NCBI GenBank assembly: GCA_021846945.1
Contig: JAJZVZ010000006.1
Span: 1 to 64,000, forward strand
From: Acidobacteriota bacterium
GTDB taxonomy: Bacteria > Acidobacteriota > Terriglobia > Terriglobales > Acidobacteriaceae
Direction of reading: 5' to 3'
DNA: 64,000 bases
Numbering within the stretch: position 1 is the stretch's first letter; every line of letters starts with the position of its first letter. Shown here piece after piece: positions 9,199-18,656 of this stretch. A program made the translations under genes and the position numbers. The notes under the pieces were generated by a model that worked only from the letters and a program-made list of their open reading frames with translations, was not told the DNA's origin and searched no databases.

Positions 9199-9246
9199 CG
9201 ATCCAGTGTGCTCATCGCGTGTTATGCTGATGAGCACACTGGATCG
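9199..9246. repeat. hairpin 2 in convergent intergenic region
   Basis: CGATCCAGTGTGCTCATC - 12 nt - GATGAGCACACTGGATCG, 18-bp perfect stem. Confidence 0.9.
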
Positions 9247-9267
9247 AGCTCCCCTGAAGTTATCGGC

Positions 9268-11703
9268 TCATGCTGAGGCTTTCTTGCTCAGGTCAATCAC
9301 CGGAAAGCAGGTGAAAGGCTCGGTGACCACCTGCCAGTACGGAATGTAGTGATATTCCGGATGGCCATCGATAGCAAACTGCAAGGGGCGATAGGGATCC
9401 TGCTTAATTTGCCGCAGGATGTCTTCATAGCCGCGGCCGCTGCGCACGGTAAGCGCGGCGCTGTCAGAACCAACCAGCGCGAGCAGAACCGGCCCGTATT
9501 CGAGAGCGAAGCGCTCGTGACCGGCAATCTGATCAAGGCCGGTGTAGCGGGTGAGCTTCAGTTCCATCGGCAACGTGAAGCGGATGGTATCTCCGGTGGA
9601 CCAGGTGCGATCAAGCGTCACGTAACTACCGGGATTGCCGGAGACAGCCGCCTGCTGGTTCACGCGAATCGGCATGGAAGCGGCTGCCCACGAAGGAACA
9701 CGGATTCGGATCTTCGCCTGAGCAGGGCGCGAGGAAGTTATCGCCAGTGTTACATCCGGATGATATGGGAAGTTACCAGACAGAGTGGCTTTCATCTCCG
9801 CGCCTGACTGATTCCACTGGATGGTGGATGGCTCATAGAGATCGACATAAAGACCGTCAGGAGCAACCGAGTAAATATATTCAGGCAGTGAGCCAAGCAG
9901 GCGTGTTCCCTGCCCTTCGCAACAGGAATTGGTGCAAAGGGGCACGGGTAAGTCACCCTTCATGCCGACGAGCCGGGCATGATAGATGATGCCGTGAAAG
10001 TTCACCTGGTTGGCGAGGCCGGCGTTGTAAATGGATTTCTCAATTTCATTCACATACTTTTCCTGGTCCGGATACATCTGGTGAAAGCGCTGATTGAAAC
10101 GAACCCAGAAGACACTACCGCAGGTTTCACCGGTTTCACAGAAGGGCTTCTGCGCCTTGAGACGGTAGGATTTGGGCGGAAATTCGCCAAATTCGGTAAT
10201 GGCAATGGAACCGCCAACATGCTCCCAGCTATCGTGATACAAGTCCCACGCGCCCTGCATGGCGCGAAGATAGCGCTCGTCGCCGGTGGCGTGATAAATG
10301 TCGAGATAGGCTTCAAAGTCAGTAATCAGGTAGTTATGCGGCCGGTCGTAGGGATATTGCCAGACAACGTCCGTATTGTGGTTGGCTAATCCTTCGAGCC
10401 AGTAATTCTCCTGGTAATAGCGCTGAATCACATGGATATCTTCAGGCTTGCCGAGGGGCGTAAAGTACATGCGCGTGTTGGCGATCATGCCCTGAACGCC
10501 CTGGGTGCCACCGCGCATCATCTTCGGCAGATACTCGCACGTATCGAACCAGTCATAGAAGCCGCGCAACAGCGGAAATGCCTTGGGGTTGCCGGCGTAA
10601 CCCGCCTCAATAAGGCCATGGGTAACCCATGAGCGCGTATATCCGCCGCGTTCGCTGTGGAGGATCAGATCCGCAGGGTAGGCCATGATATAGCCGTTGG
10701 ACTCGCGGCACTCCTCGATGCCGTCGACCACGGCGTTCATCCAGGAGCGCAACTCGGCGTGGTCGATCCAGCGCAGGGTATTGCCTGAGCCCATTAGAAA
10801 GCGGCCGGCGCTCGAACCTGGCAGCGTGGTATCCCAGAAGGCGATGGGCTGGCGCAGGCCAGGGCGAACCGGCTTGCCGGCGCGCTCGCGGAAGGGCCGC
10901 AGCATCTCGTCGACGGAAAAGGCGCTGAGCAGATAGGTGATGTTGTTCTCCATGGCCTGGCGGAAGAGCTTGCCCTGGGGGTTGACGCCCGAACGAGGCA
11001 CGCTGACCAGAAACGGAACCCTGCGCCAGGCTGCGGCAGAGGTGACGTTGCCGGGATTGTCTGTGACGATGCCCTCGCCCATGGGTCGCGGCGGGCGGGT
11101 GAGTTGGGCCAGGTCGGCGGGGTTGACGAATGCAGGGTCCCCGGTGGCCGGGCAGCGCTCTGCCACGTCTTTGCCACCGGAGAGGACATCCATCTTGCCG
11201 ATGGCGAGCGTGTAGCCGACGCCGTCCTGGGCGGGACGGAGCCGGGTTGCGGTGAGCCGGACGTATCGGCCGGAGGTACCGCCGGCAGCGAACTCGGTGA
11301 TTTCATCGTAGGGATTGGCAAAGTCGGCCTTGGAGTGATCGGCAAGTAGCTTCGAACTGGCAAATGCGGGATCGTCCGAAGCTTCGATGCGGAAACGCAC
11401 CGGGAAGCCATAGCCGTTGGCGTGCTCATCGCCCGGCGTAAAGGCGGGATAGAGGCGCACGGCGTCAATAGCGTGCGGAGCACCGAGATCGACCTGGAGC
11501 CACATGACCGCGTCGGGCGTGTGTGCCACTTTGGAGACGTAGGGGCGGTACCAGGTGGCTGCGGGCCAGGCCATGCGGCCCACGGGCGTCGCGGTTCCGG
11601 CCGGCCCGGCGGAGGAAGCGGCATGGGTGGAGCGCGGGCTCAGAGTGCCAAGGGCGGCGAGGGCGGCTCCGCTCTTTACAAAGTCGCGGCGATTGATAGG
11701 CAT
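9268..11703 (-). CDS. GH127-like (DUF1680) glycoside hydrolase with F5/8-type-like N-terminal region, Tat signal
   Basis: MPINRRDFVKSGAALAALGTL; CTNSCCEGQGTRLLGSLPEYIYSVAPDGLYVDLYEPS; start trimmed from the ORF track. Confidence 0.88.
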   Translation of the reverse strand: MPINRRDFVKSGAALAALGTLSPRSTHAASSAGPAGTATPVGRMAWPAATWYRPYVSKVAHTPDAVMWLQVDLGAPHAIDAVRLYPAFTPGDEHANGYGFPVRFRIEASDDPAFASSKLLADHSKADFANPYDEITEFAAGGTSGRYVRLTATRLRPAQDGVGYTLAIGKMDVLSGGKDVAERCPATGDPAFVNPADLAQLTRPPRPMGEGIVTDNPGNVTSAAAWRRVPFLVSVPRSGVNPQGKLFRQAMENNITYLLSAFSVDEMLRPFRERAGKPVRPGLRQPIAFWDTTLPGSSAGRFLMGSGNTLRWIDHAELRSWMNAVVDGIEECRESNGYIMAYPADLILHSERGGYTRSWVTHGLIEAGYAGNPKAFPLLRGFYDWFDTCEYLPKMMRGGTQGVQGMIANTRMYFTPLGKPEDIHVIQRYYQENYWLEGLANHNTDVVWQYPYDRPHNYLITDFEAYLDIYHATGDERYLRAMQGAWDLYHDSWEHVGGSIAITEFGEFPPKSYRLKAQKPFCETGETCGSVFWVRFNQRFHQMYPDQEKYVNEIEKSIYNAGLANQVNFHGIIYHARLVGMKGDLPVPLCTNSCCEGQGTRLLGSLPEYIYSVAPDGLYVDLYEPSTIQWNQSGAEMKATLSGNFPYHPDVTLAITSSRPAQAKIRIRVPSWAAASMPIRVNQQAAVSGNPGSYVTLDRTWSTGDTIRFTLPMELKLTRYTGLDQIAGHERFALEYGPVLLALVGSDSAALTVRSGRGYEDILRQIKQDPYRPLQFAIDGHPEYHYIPYWQVVTEPFTCFPVIDLSKKASA

Positions 11704-11907
11704 GATGGCATTCTCCACAGGATTGGCCCAAATCCGGAGAGCCGGGCCGTTGCGTAGGCTTGCTTGTGTGCAGACACCGCCGTGCAGGATCATGCGGGCC
11801 GCGCCGACAGTCCATCCTACGCTGGGTTGATATGGACTGGCGAATTCGGGGGATTGATCAGGGATTGCTGTCAGGAGAGTCTTGATTCAGAAGTACAAGG
11901 TGGGCCA

Positions 11908-11943
11908 GAAAAAAAAAATCGGCCCCCGTGGTCTACGGGGGCC
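11908..11943 (-). terminator. intrinsic terminator (minus strand)
   Basis: Minus strand GGCCCCCGT-agacc-ACGGGGGCC followed by a long T tract (A tract on plus). Confidence 0.85.
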
Positions 11944-12046
11944 AAGTTGCCTTGGTTCTCTCGCGTTGCGAGAGCTTGATTGGCGGCCTGCCGGCCGGGG
12001 AGCCGATGGCGCGGAAAGGTGCCTCGGAGGGAGGGGCTGAACGGCC

Positions 12047-12940
12047 TTACGGCCGCTCCGCGCCATTCAAGGAAGCAGCATTCTGGGGTGATGCTGAATC
12101 CTGGGCCGCCAAACTGTTTTCCATCACACGCACGTCCACGCTGCTGGTACGCACCCGGCTGGAGCCTGTGCCCGTGTCGCTTGCTGTGGTCGACACGGCA
12201 TTGCCGAGGGCTACGGCGTGCATGCGGTAGATGGGAATCTGATGTTGTTCGTAGAGATAACGCTGTACGACCTGAGCCAGCCGCTGGGAGTCCTGGATGC
12301 CCGCGCTGCCGCGATAGGGCGAGTGCGCCTCCATCTCCAGGATGTAACCCATGTGACCAGTGACGCTGGCTGCGATGCTGTCGAGCTGCTGGCGAGCATC
12401 GTCGGTCAAGACGGGCTGGCCGTGACGGAATTCAATGGTGACCTGGGTGACTTGGCGATACTGGTCGAGGCCATTGACGGTTGAATGCAGTTGGTCAACT
12501 TGGCCAGCCGCATTCTTTGCGGTGGTGCCAGCGGCGTCAGCCGCCTGACCTGCTGCCGTAGCAGCCTGATTGGCTGAATCCGCCGAAGCCTGCGCCTTCT
12601 GGATACCTGCCTGCGCCCGACTGTCCACGTCCTTGATGTCGTTCGCGGTCTTGGTGTTGATCTGATCGAGCTCGTTGAGACGATCATTGATGGGGTCCGT
12701 CTGCCTTCTTACCCACTTCTTGCGGGCAAAGGGCATCATATGTCCCCAAAACCCCTCCTTCGGCGGCGGCACGTAGGTCGAAGCCGGGGGGGAGGGCTGC
12801 TGCTCCGCCGATGGAGGGGTGCTCTGGGAATTCGTTGACTGGCCCTGCTGCGCCCACGCGGGAATTCCGATTGCAGATGCCAGAAGAAGAACGGCGACCT
12901 GGCTAGGGAGAGAACTCCGAAGATGCGTCTGTTTTCTCAT
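12047..12940 (-). CDS. OmpA-family C-terminal domain protein with coiled-coil segment
   Basis: Signal peptide; VTIEFRHGQPVLTDDARQQLDSIAASV...LEMEAHSPYRGSAGIQDSQRLAQVVQRYL is OmpA-like. Confidence 0.75.
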   Translation of the reverse strand: MRKQTHLRSSLPSQVAVLLLASAIGIPAWAQQGQSTNSQSTPPSAEQQPSPPASTYVPPPKEGFWGHMMPFARKKWVRRQTDPINDRLNELDQINTKTANDIKDVDSRAQAGIQKAQASADSANQAATAAGQAADAAGTTAKNAAGQVDQLHSTVNGLDQYRQVTQVTIEFRHGQPVLTDDARQQLDSIAASVTGHMGYILEMEAHSPYRGSAGIQDSQRLAQVVQRYLYEQHQIPIYRMHAVALGNAVSTTASDTGTGSSRVRTSSVDVRVMENSLAAQDSASPQNAASLNGAERP

Positions 12941-13214
12941 GGGATAAAGCCCTCCTGTTACTTGCTTCGCTACTCTTGGCAATCAGGCAGACATTTCTTG
13001 CGCCGGGCCCTCTTGCCTGTACGCCAATCCTTAGTGCACGGTCGATGCCAAAACCTCCCCGGGCAGAGGCAAATCACTATGGCGTTCAAATCGTTTGCTT
13101 TACGGGACGGGATGATGTGGTGAGGTCTGTGCCCGCCGGCCTCAAACGGCAGGCGGAGGTGTAATTTTTACAGGTCGCCGGTATTTTCTACGCGGTAAAG
13201 TGGGCTATCCCGAA

Positions 13215-13736
13215 CTATTTTGTCGTGACGCCGATGATGCGCACCTGCGGGTAGGCGCCATTCCAGTCCGGTGAGACCGCATCGAAGATCAGCCGGAAGT
13301 CCTTCTCTTCGCCGGCATTCAGCGGATCGGCGGAGACCGGCTCGATATCGATATACGGCTGGCGCATGCGGATAAATTTGAGCGGCTGGGTTTCATTCTG
13401 GGTGACTTCATTGGCGGTATCGCGGAAGAGCACTTGAACGGTGATGCCGGTAACGGTGCGGGAGCCCTTGTTCGCGATGTGACCATCAAGGTAAGTCACC
13501 TTGCCGCCGACAAAATTGGTTGACTCGCTCATGGCGAGGTTCGTGATCGGCAGGTTAGCGGCGTAGGGATCGAGCGGAGCGGAGACAGGCGTCACTGCCG
13601 GCGTTGTCTTGCCGTGTTGAAGCACAAGGATCACGACCGTCGCTGCGATCAGCACAATAGAGGCCGCCACCGCCACCGGAATCCAGTTCCGCTCGCGCGG
13701 CCCGGATGAAGGAAGGAATTGAGGTTCCGTGCTCAT
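13215..13736 (-). CDS. hypothetical membrane protein, DUF2393-like
   Basis: Single TM (WIPVAVAASIVLIAATVVILVL) then Ig-like extracytoplasmic domain. Confidence 0.65.
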   Translation of the reverse strand: MSTEPQFLPSSGPRERNWIPVAVAASIVLIAATVVILVLQHGKTTPAVTPVSAPLDPYAANLPITNLAMSESTNFVGGKVTYLDGHIANKGSRTVTGITVQVLFRDTANEVTQNETQPLKFIRMRQPYIDIEPVSADPLNAGEEKDFRLIFDAVSPDWNGAYPQVRIIGVTTK

Positions 13737-14018
13737 ACTCACGAGCGAGATTGTACACCTGTTACCTTGGGAATACTCCGGCCCGGAAAAAGAGAGAATC
13801 GGGCGCGAGATTTTCATTTGCCTGAGAGAATTCAGGGCGCATAATAAGTCAACAGAGTCGCCTGGGGACAAGGCTGATTCTCCACTGAACAAAACGCATC
13901 TTCGATCCGCTTGGTACATCCAACCAGCAGAACGGGAGTCGGCGGACGGATGCGGACACGGTAAGCCGTTCGGTATGTTTTTTGCGGTGTTTGCGGCAAG
14001 TTATGAAGAGGCAGGCCT

Positions 14019-14162
14019 ATGATGCAGTCATTCTACAAATCGTCTTCGCTTTCCCCGCCTGCGGAGTGCACAAGTCGGTCGCGGCAGGCTGGAGACATTG
14101 TGTACCGCGGCATGACTATTGCGGCGATGCTAATGTTGCTGGGTAGCCTCTGGGTATTCTGA
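14019..14162 (+). CDS. small single-TM membrane protein (47 aa), not in the ORF track
   Basis: ATGATG start with gaagagg upstream; MMQSFYKSSSLSPPAECTSRSRQAGDIVYRGMTIAAMLMLLGSLWVF*; C-terminal TM. Confidence 0.5.
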   Translation: MMQSFYKSSSLSPPAECTSRSRQAGDIVYRGMTIAAMLMLLGSLWVF

Positions 14163-14181
14163 AGCCCTGAGGCATGCAAGC

Positions 14182-14700
14182 CTATGAGTCCGTCACTGTT
14201 CTTCCTGCCAAAAGCATGGCAGCGATGAACCAGCCGACGGTAGCGAAGATGGCCGCCAGGGTCAGCGGGATAAGCGTCGGCGGAAATCCCTGCCGTTGAT
14301 GAGTCGCCACACGAATCGTAAACCACTGAATTGCGGCAAAGGTCCAGGCCAATTCCAACTTCAGCCACGCAAACAAATTGAGCGCCAGCGCCTCCAGGCG
14401 CGCCCTGTTTTGCGGTGTCACGCACACCGGGAGATTAACCTCCGTTGGGTTGCGCGCCACCACCGAGACGAGTAGATAGATCCCCGCCGCCAGGCTGGGC
14501 AGAAGCAGCAGAGAAAATGGAGATCCCCAGGCGTCGGGATGGCCGGCGATGTTGAAGTGCATCGGAATCCTGCCGGCAAGCCGATTAGGACCATACAAGG
14601 CCCGTAGCGTGATCCACGCCAGAAAGACGAATGCGGTGAGGCCGATGGTGTCCAGGGTCTTGCGCATGAATCCCCGCAATGAAATGGGATTATCGACCAA
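14182..14700 (-). CDS. DUF1648-like membrane protein
   Basis: Multi-TM with IPMHFNIAGHPDAWGSP motif. Confidence 0.75.
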   Translation of the reverse strand: MVDNPISLRGFMRKTLDTIGLTAFVFLAWITLRALYGPNRLAGRIPMHFNIAGHPDAWGSPFSLLLLPSLAAGIYLLVSVVARNPTEVNLPVCVTPQNRARLEALALNLFAWLKLELAWTFAAIQWFTIRVATHQRQGFPPTLIPLTLAAIFATVGWFIAAMLLAGRTVTDS

Positions 14701-14782
14701 GATACAGCAATCTGAGCCCCGATTCCTGCCGCGGCAATTTTTCCGGCAATCCGTAGGGTGAGACTGTCCTGTCCCCGGGATT

Positions 14783-15988
14783 CTACGAAGCCTTCATGAG
14801 GCGGCTGGCTCTGGCGAGGAGCGGGATGGCGGCCAACTCGGCCAGGACGCAGAACAGAATCACGACGGGCACCGAATGATCGTAGAGGATGCCCATGATG
14901 GCGCTGCCGGCAAACCAGAAGATGCCGTATGCGGCGGTGAAAAGGCCGTAAGCCGACGGTCGGCGTTCGGCGGGAACCATAGTGGCGACTGCCGCAGGAA
15001 TGATCGACGCGTGAACCCCCATCCCCAATCCCCAGATGGCTGCGCCGGCAAGAGCCAGCCGGAAGCCGCCCAGAAAAACGAGCGGCGCAAAGAGCGTTGA
15101 AATCAGGGTGAGCGGAATCAGTACAGAGATGCCGTAGCGGTCAAAGAGGCGGCCAAAGACCAGCGATCCAGCGCCGCTTACGCCCATGGCTACGGCATAG
15201 AAGACGGGAATCCAGGTGGCGCTCATCACGGCCGCCTGCTGAAAGTGGAAGGCGATGAGCTGGAAATCGGCAAATCCCACTGCCACGCAAGCCGCCGCTG
15301 CCAGATAGATCCAGAAGACGCGGGGAAGCCCGCTGGCTTCCAAGGTTTGTTTCCGGACAGCCAGATCTTCAGGGCGCGGATAAAGCATCCTGGCAATGGA
15401 AAGCAGCAGCACCGTGATGACCGCTGGAACCGCGAGCGCCGCGAAGGCGGGCCGGTAATGGCCCCGATGAGCCAGAATCAGTGCCACCACCAGAGGGCCA
15501 ACCAGCGCGCCGCTCTGGTCCAGCGCTTCATGCACGCCAAAGCCCCATCCAAAGCCCATTTCTCCGGCGGCATGCGAGAGCATCACGTCGCGGGGCGGGT
15601 TACGGATCGCCTTGCCGGTGCGCTCCAGCAGGATGAGGAGTGCAGCCGTCTGCCAGTTTCCGGCCACGGCAAGGAGAGGCACGGACGCCATGGTCACGAT
15701 ATAACCGAAGAAAGTAATGGGCCAGAAGGCTTGCGTCCGTTCGCTGATTCTGCCGGAAAAAATGCGCAAGCCGTAGCCCAGTAACTCCCCGAGCCCGGCA
15801 ACGGAGCCAACAATGGCCCCGGAGGCGCCGAGGGTCTGGAGAAACGGCCCCGTGATGCTGCGCGATCCCTCGTAGGTGAAATCGGCGAAGAAGCTGACGG
15901 CGCCCAGGATGAGCACAAATTTAAGCGCGGTCCCAGCCTTCCTGTTGCCCGCTTGCCCGCCTTGGCCGCCCGATACCGGAAAGTTCAT
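14783..15988 (-). CDS. MFS transporter
   Basis: About 12 hydrophobic segments; GLGELLGYGLRIFSGRISERT; start trimmed to MNFPVSGG. Confidence 0.88.
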   Translation of the reverse strand: MNFPVSGGQGGQAGNRKAGTALKFVLILGAVSFFADFTYEGSRSITGPFLQTLGASGAIVGSVAGLGELLGYGLRIFSGRISERTQAFWPITFFGYIVTMASVPLLAVAGNWQTAALLILLERTGKAIRNPPRDVMLSHAAGEMGFGWGFGVHEALDQSGALVGPLVVALILAHRGHYRPAFAALAVPAVITVLLLSIARMLYPRPEDLAVRKQTLEASGLPRVFWIYLAAAACVAVGFADFQLIAFHFQQAAVMSATWIPVFYAVAMGVSGAGSLVFGRLFDRYGISVLIPLTLISTLFAPLVFLGGFRLALAGAAIWGLGMGVHASIIPAAVATMVPAERRPSAYGLFTAAYGIFWFAGSAIMGILYDHSVPVVILFCVLAELAAIPLLARASRLMKAS

Positions 15989-16071
15989 GATCGACCTCTT
16001 GGAGCCATAAACGAGATGCTCGGAGATGGAAGATGTCGACTGAAACAGGGAGAAGAACGGAAGGGGACCAA

Positions 16072-16839
16072 CTATCCAAAGCGCGCGCGCTTGACGGTCT
16101 GACGGAAGTCTATACCGACCATCTCGACACGAAAACACATCTCGGCAAGCCGGGAGCGCATGCGCTCTCCAATGCGATCCCCGAGGGTTTCCTCGTTCCG
16201 GGCGGGCTTGGCGCCGTCTTTATCCGCCTGAAAGCCGGCGCCGGCCGGCAGATCGACCCAGTTTGTCGTGATGATGGTGGTCAACTTGTCGTTGTAGCGG
16301 GTGTTGAGGATAAACGCTACCGTATCGGAAACCCACTCGTTCGGCCTCTGTGCTCCCAGGTCGTCGAGGACAAGCACCTCGGCGGCGAAGACCGGCTTGA
16401 GCAGTTCCAGCTCCGTCGTATTGACCTGCGGGTTATAGCTGTTCTGGATGTTCTTGAGCAACTCGCGGTAGTCGCAGAAAAGGCCCTTGACGCCGCGGTC
16501 AAGCACCAGACGCTGCAAAATGCCCACGGCCAGGTGCGTTTTGCCCAGGCCCGCGGTGCCGACAAAGAGCAGGCCATTGCCTTCGGTATCCACCGGATAC
16601 GCCTCAGTGAACTTGCGGGCGGTGATGAGCGCTTTGGCCAGTGAAGGATTCGCTCCCTTGAATCCAGTCTCAAATGTATCCAATGAACAATGCCGGTAGC
16701 GCTCGGGGATATGCGCAGCGGCAAGGCGCCGCTCCTGGCGTTCGATCACCTGGCACTCGCAGGGACGAGACACCCACTTCCCGGCGCTGTCCATCACCCG
16801 GACCAGCCCGATTCCATCGCAGATCGCACAAACAGTCAT
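16072..16839 (-). CDS. DnaC/IstB-like ATP-binding protein (putative helicase loader)
   Basis: Cys-rich N-terminus CAICDG...CEC; Walker A LLFVGTAGLGKTHLAVGI; Walker B VLVLDDLG. Confidence 0.85.
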   Translation of the reverse strand: MTVCAICDGIGLVRVMDSAGKWVSRPCECQVIERQERRLAAAHIPERYRHCSLDTFETGFKGANPSLAKALITARKFTEAYPVDTEGNGLLFVGTAGLGKTHLAVGILQRLVLDRGVKGLFCDYRELLKNIQNSYNPQVNTTELELLKPVFAAEVLVLDDLGAQRPNEWVSDTVAFILNTRYNDKLTTIITTNWVDLPAGAGFQADKDGAKPARNEETLGDRIGERMRSRLAEMCFRVEMVGIDFRQTVKRARFG

Positions 16840-17108
16840 CTGCCTTCAAGCCTAGCTCATGGGCCGGCGGAAGATGCCGGTGCATCCCCCCTGCGTGAAT
16901 GTGGAAAACGCTACAGATGCGGGAGAAAGAGTCCGCCAGCGGCGATCTTCAGTCAAGCGCCGGACCGGCTTGCGGCGCCTTCGGCTCTTGCAGAGACAGC
17001 GGTTCAAGATTGAGAACCGATTCAGAGTAGTTCAACGATTGCGTGGTTTCTTCTTCTTGGCATTGGGGTATTCAGTCTATATTTGGAAATTTGGGAGGGA
17101 ACCATATT

Positions 17109-17906
17109 GTGACTCGGATTTCATTGCATCTTACCATCGCCACACTCGTTTTAGCACCACTGCTGCCGGTCTCCGGGGCTGTTGCGCAACAAACCGGAAG
17201 TGCGCCGGCCGTGGCGCCGGCAACAGCCGCAGCCGCCGCGCCGGTTCTCGGCCCGCACATGACGCGCGAGGAGCAGATCCAATACGACTGGGCATGGCTC
17301 AGCCGCTTCAAGGAGGCAGATTTGGCGCTGGGACTGCCCACGCCGGGCGAGAACCGCGTGGTCTTTATGGGCGACTCGATTACACAGGGCTGGCACCTTG
17401 AGAACTCGTTTCCCGGAAAGCCGTATGTCAACCGCGGCATCAGCGGACAGACCTCACCGCAGATGCTGTTGCGCTTTCGCCAGGACGTAATCGACCTGAA
17501 GCCCAAGGTGGTGGTGATCCTGGCCGGAACCAACGACATTGCCGAAAACACTGGCCCGATGACACTGGAAGAAACCGAAGGCAACTTGATGTCAATGGCG
17601 GAGCTGGCCACTGCCAGCGGCATCCGCGTGGTGCTGTGCTCGGTGCTGCCGTCAGTTGACTTTCCCTGGCGCCGCGGCCTCGATCCCGCGCCCAGGATCG
17701 TGGCGCTGAACAAGTGGATCAAGAACTACGCCGCGGAGAAGGGCTACGTCTATGTCGATTACTACTCAGCCACGGCGGACGCGCAAGGCGGGCTGCCGCC
17801 CACTCTGAGCCGGGACGGCGTGCATCCTCTGCCGGCCGGATACGCGATCATGGCCCCGCTGGCCGAGGCCGGGATTGAGAAGGCACTAAAAGACAGCGGT
17901 CAGTGA
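17109..17906 (+). CDS. SGNH/GDSL-type hydrolase, secreted
   Basis: GTG start, signal peptide, VVFMGDSITQGW, VVVILAGTNDIAEN, DGVHPLPAGY. Confidence 0.9.
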   Translation: MTRISLHLTIATLVLAPLLPVSGAVAQQTGSAPAVAPATAAAAAPVLGPHMTREEQIQYDWAWLSRFKEADLALGLPTPGENRVVFMGDSITQGWHLENSFPGKPYVNRGISGQTSPQMLLRFRQDVIDLKPKVVVILAGTNDIAENTGPMTLEETEGNLMSMAELATASGIRVVLCSVLPSVDFPWRRGLDPAPRIVALNKWIKNYAAEKGYVYVDYYSATADAQGGLPPTLSRDGVHPLPAGYAIMAPLAEAGIEKALKDSGQ

Positions 17907-17983
17907 TCAGTTGTCAGTTTTCAGAGATCAGGGATCAGGGATCAGGGATCAGTTTTGATCCGTCAGCGATCTGTGGCCAGAAT
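17900..17983. repeat. degenerate heptanucleotide array (consensus rTCAGkk)
   Basis: GTCAGTG ATCAGTT GTCAGTT TTCAGAG ATCAGGG ATCAGGG ATCAGGG ATCAGTT TTGATCC GTCAGCG ATCTGTG GCCAGAA. Confidence 0.9.
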
Positions 17984-18232
17984 CCGAGGCTCGCTACCGG
18001 ATCAGCATGTGACGAATGCGCAGACGTGAACCATATCCGGGAGATTTCGCGCAGAGCGATCCGCGTGACAAAATCTCTTGCATTGACGCCGTCGATGGAT
18101 CACGGGCCATTGAGTCCTGGAGACGGAAAACTGGTCCCTGACATCTGACAACCGCTTTGCGGCGTTTGCGAAACTGCTGGAATCCCCCTACAATGAAGAA
18201 GAAGAATTGCAGGAAAGGTGTGTCTTTAAGAG

Positions 18233-18454
18233 ATGCCGAAGGAAAAGATTCATCCCAATTACGCCGCGGTGCGGGTGGTGTGCGCCTGCGGAAACAATTT
18301 TGAGACTCGGTCGACCCACAAGGGTGACATTCACGTGGAAATCTGCTCGGTTTGCCACCCGTTCTTCACCGGCAAACAGCGGCTTGTGGATACCGCCGGA
18401 CGCGTCGAGCGCTTCCGCCGCAAGTATGCGAAGGCCGGCGAGAAGGCGAAGTAA
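18233..18454 (+). CDS. rpmE: 50S ribosomal protein L31
   Basis: [61 protein letters not shown]. Confidence 0.97.
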   Translation: MPKEKIHPNYAAVRVVCACGNNFETRSTHKGDIHVEICSVCHPFFTGKQRLVDTAGRVERFRRKYAKAGEKAK

Positions 18455-18486
18455 CCAGCGCCCGTGGCAACAGGCAAGCAGGATTG

Positions 18487-18508
18487 GGCCTCCGCCACGG
18501 CGGAGGCC
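18487..18508. other. stem-loop downstream of rpmE
   Basis: GGCCTCCGCC-ac-GGCGGAGGCC, 10-bp perfect arms, no T tract. Confidence 0.6.
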
Positions 18509-18527
18509 TAAGTACGTTTGGGACAAA

Positions 18528-18650
18528 AACAGCTTTCAGCTCTTGAGCTTTTAGCCTCTGACCCGTTTTTCTGCAATTTTGCTTTTCCCCACCGCAAAGG
18601 CGGGCCAGATACTGAAAAGACAATTGGATGATAGCTGGAAGCTGAAAGCT
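18528..18650. repeat. short degenerate heptanucleotide arrays in the rpmE-dus gap
   Basis: AACAGCT TTCAGCT CTTGAGC TTTTAGC CTCTGAC at 18528-18562; GATAGCT GGAAGCT GAAAGCT at 18630-18650. Confidence 0.65.
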
Positions 18651-18656
18651 ACCTCA

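Noticed and set aside
13125-13180. Imperfect hairpin followed by TAATTTTTA as a plus-strand terminator
   Set aside because: No plus-strand gene upstream and the stem has a mismatch; evidence too weak.
12941-13214. Possible GEMM/c-di-GMP riboswitch upstream of the OmpA-like gene
   Set aside because: Read on the minus strand; the conserved core words of GEMM-I could not be matched.
14783-16839. MFS + DnaC-like ATPase as part of a mobile element (IstB)
   Set aside because: No IstA partner, inverted repeats or target duplications; more consistent with a chromosomal helicase-loader homologue.
17900-17983. CRISPR array interpretation of the repeats
   Set aside because: Units are contiguous 7-mers without unique spacers and no cas genes are present.
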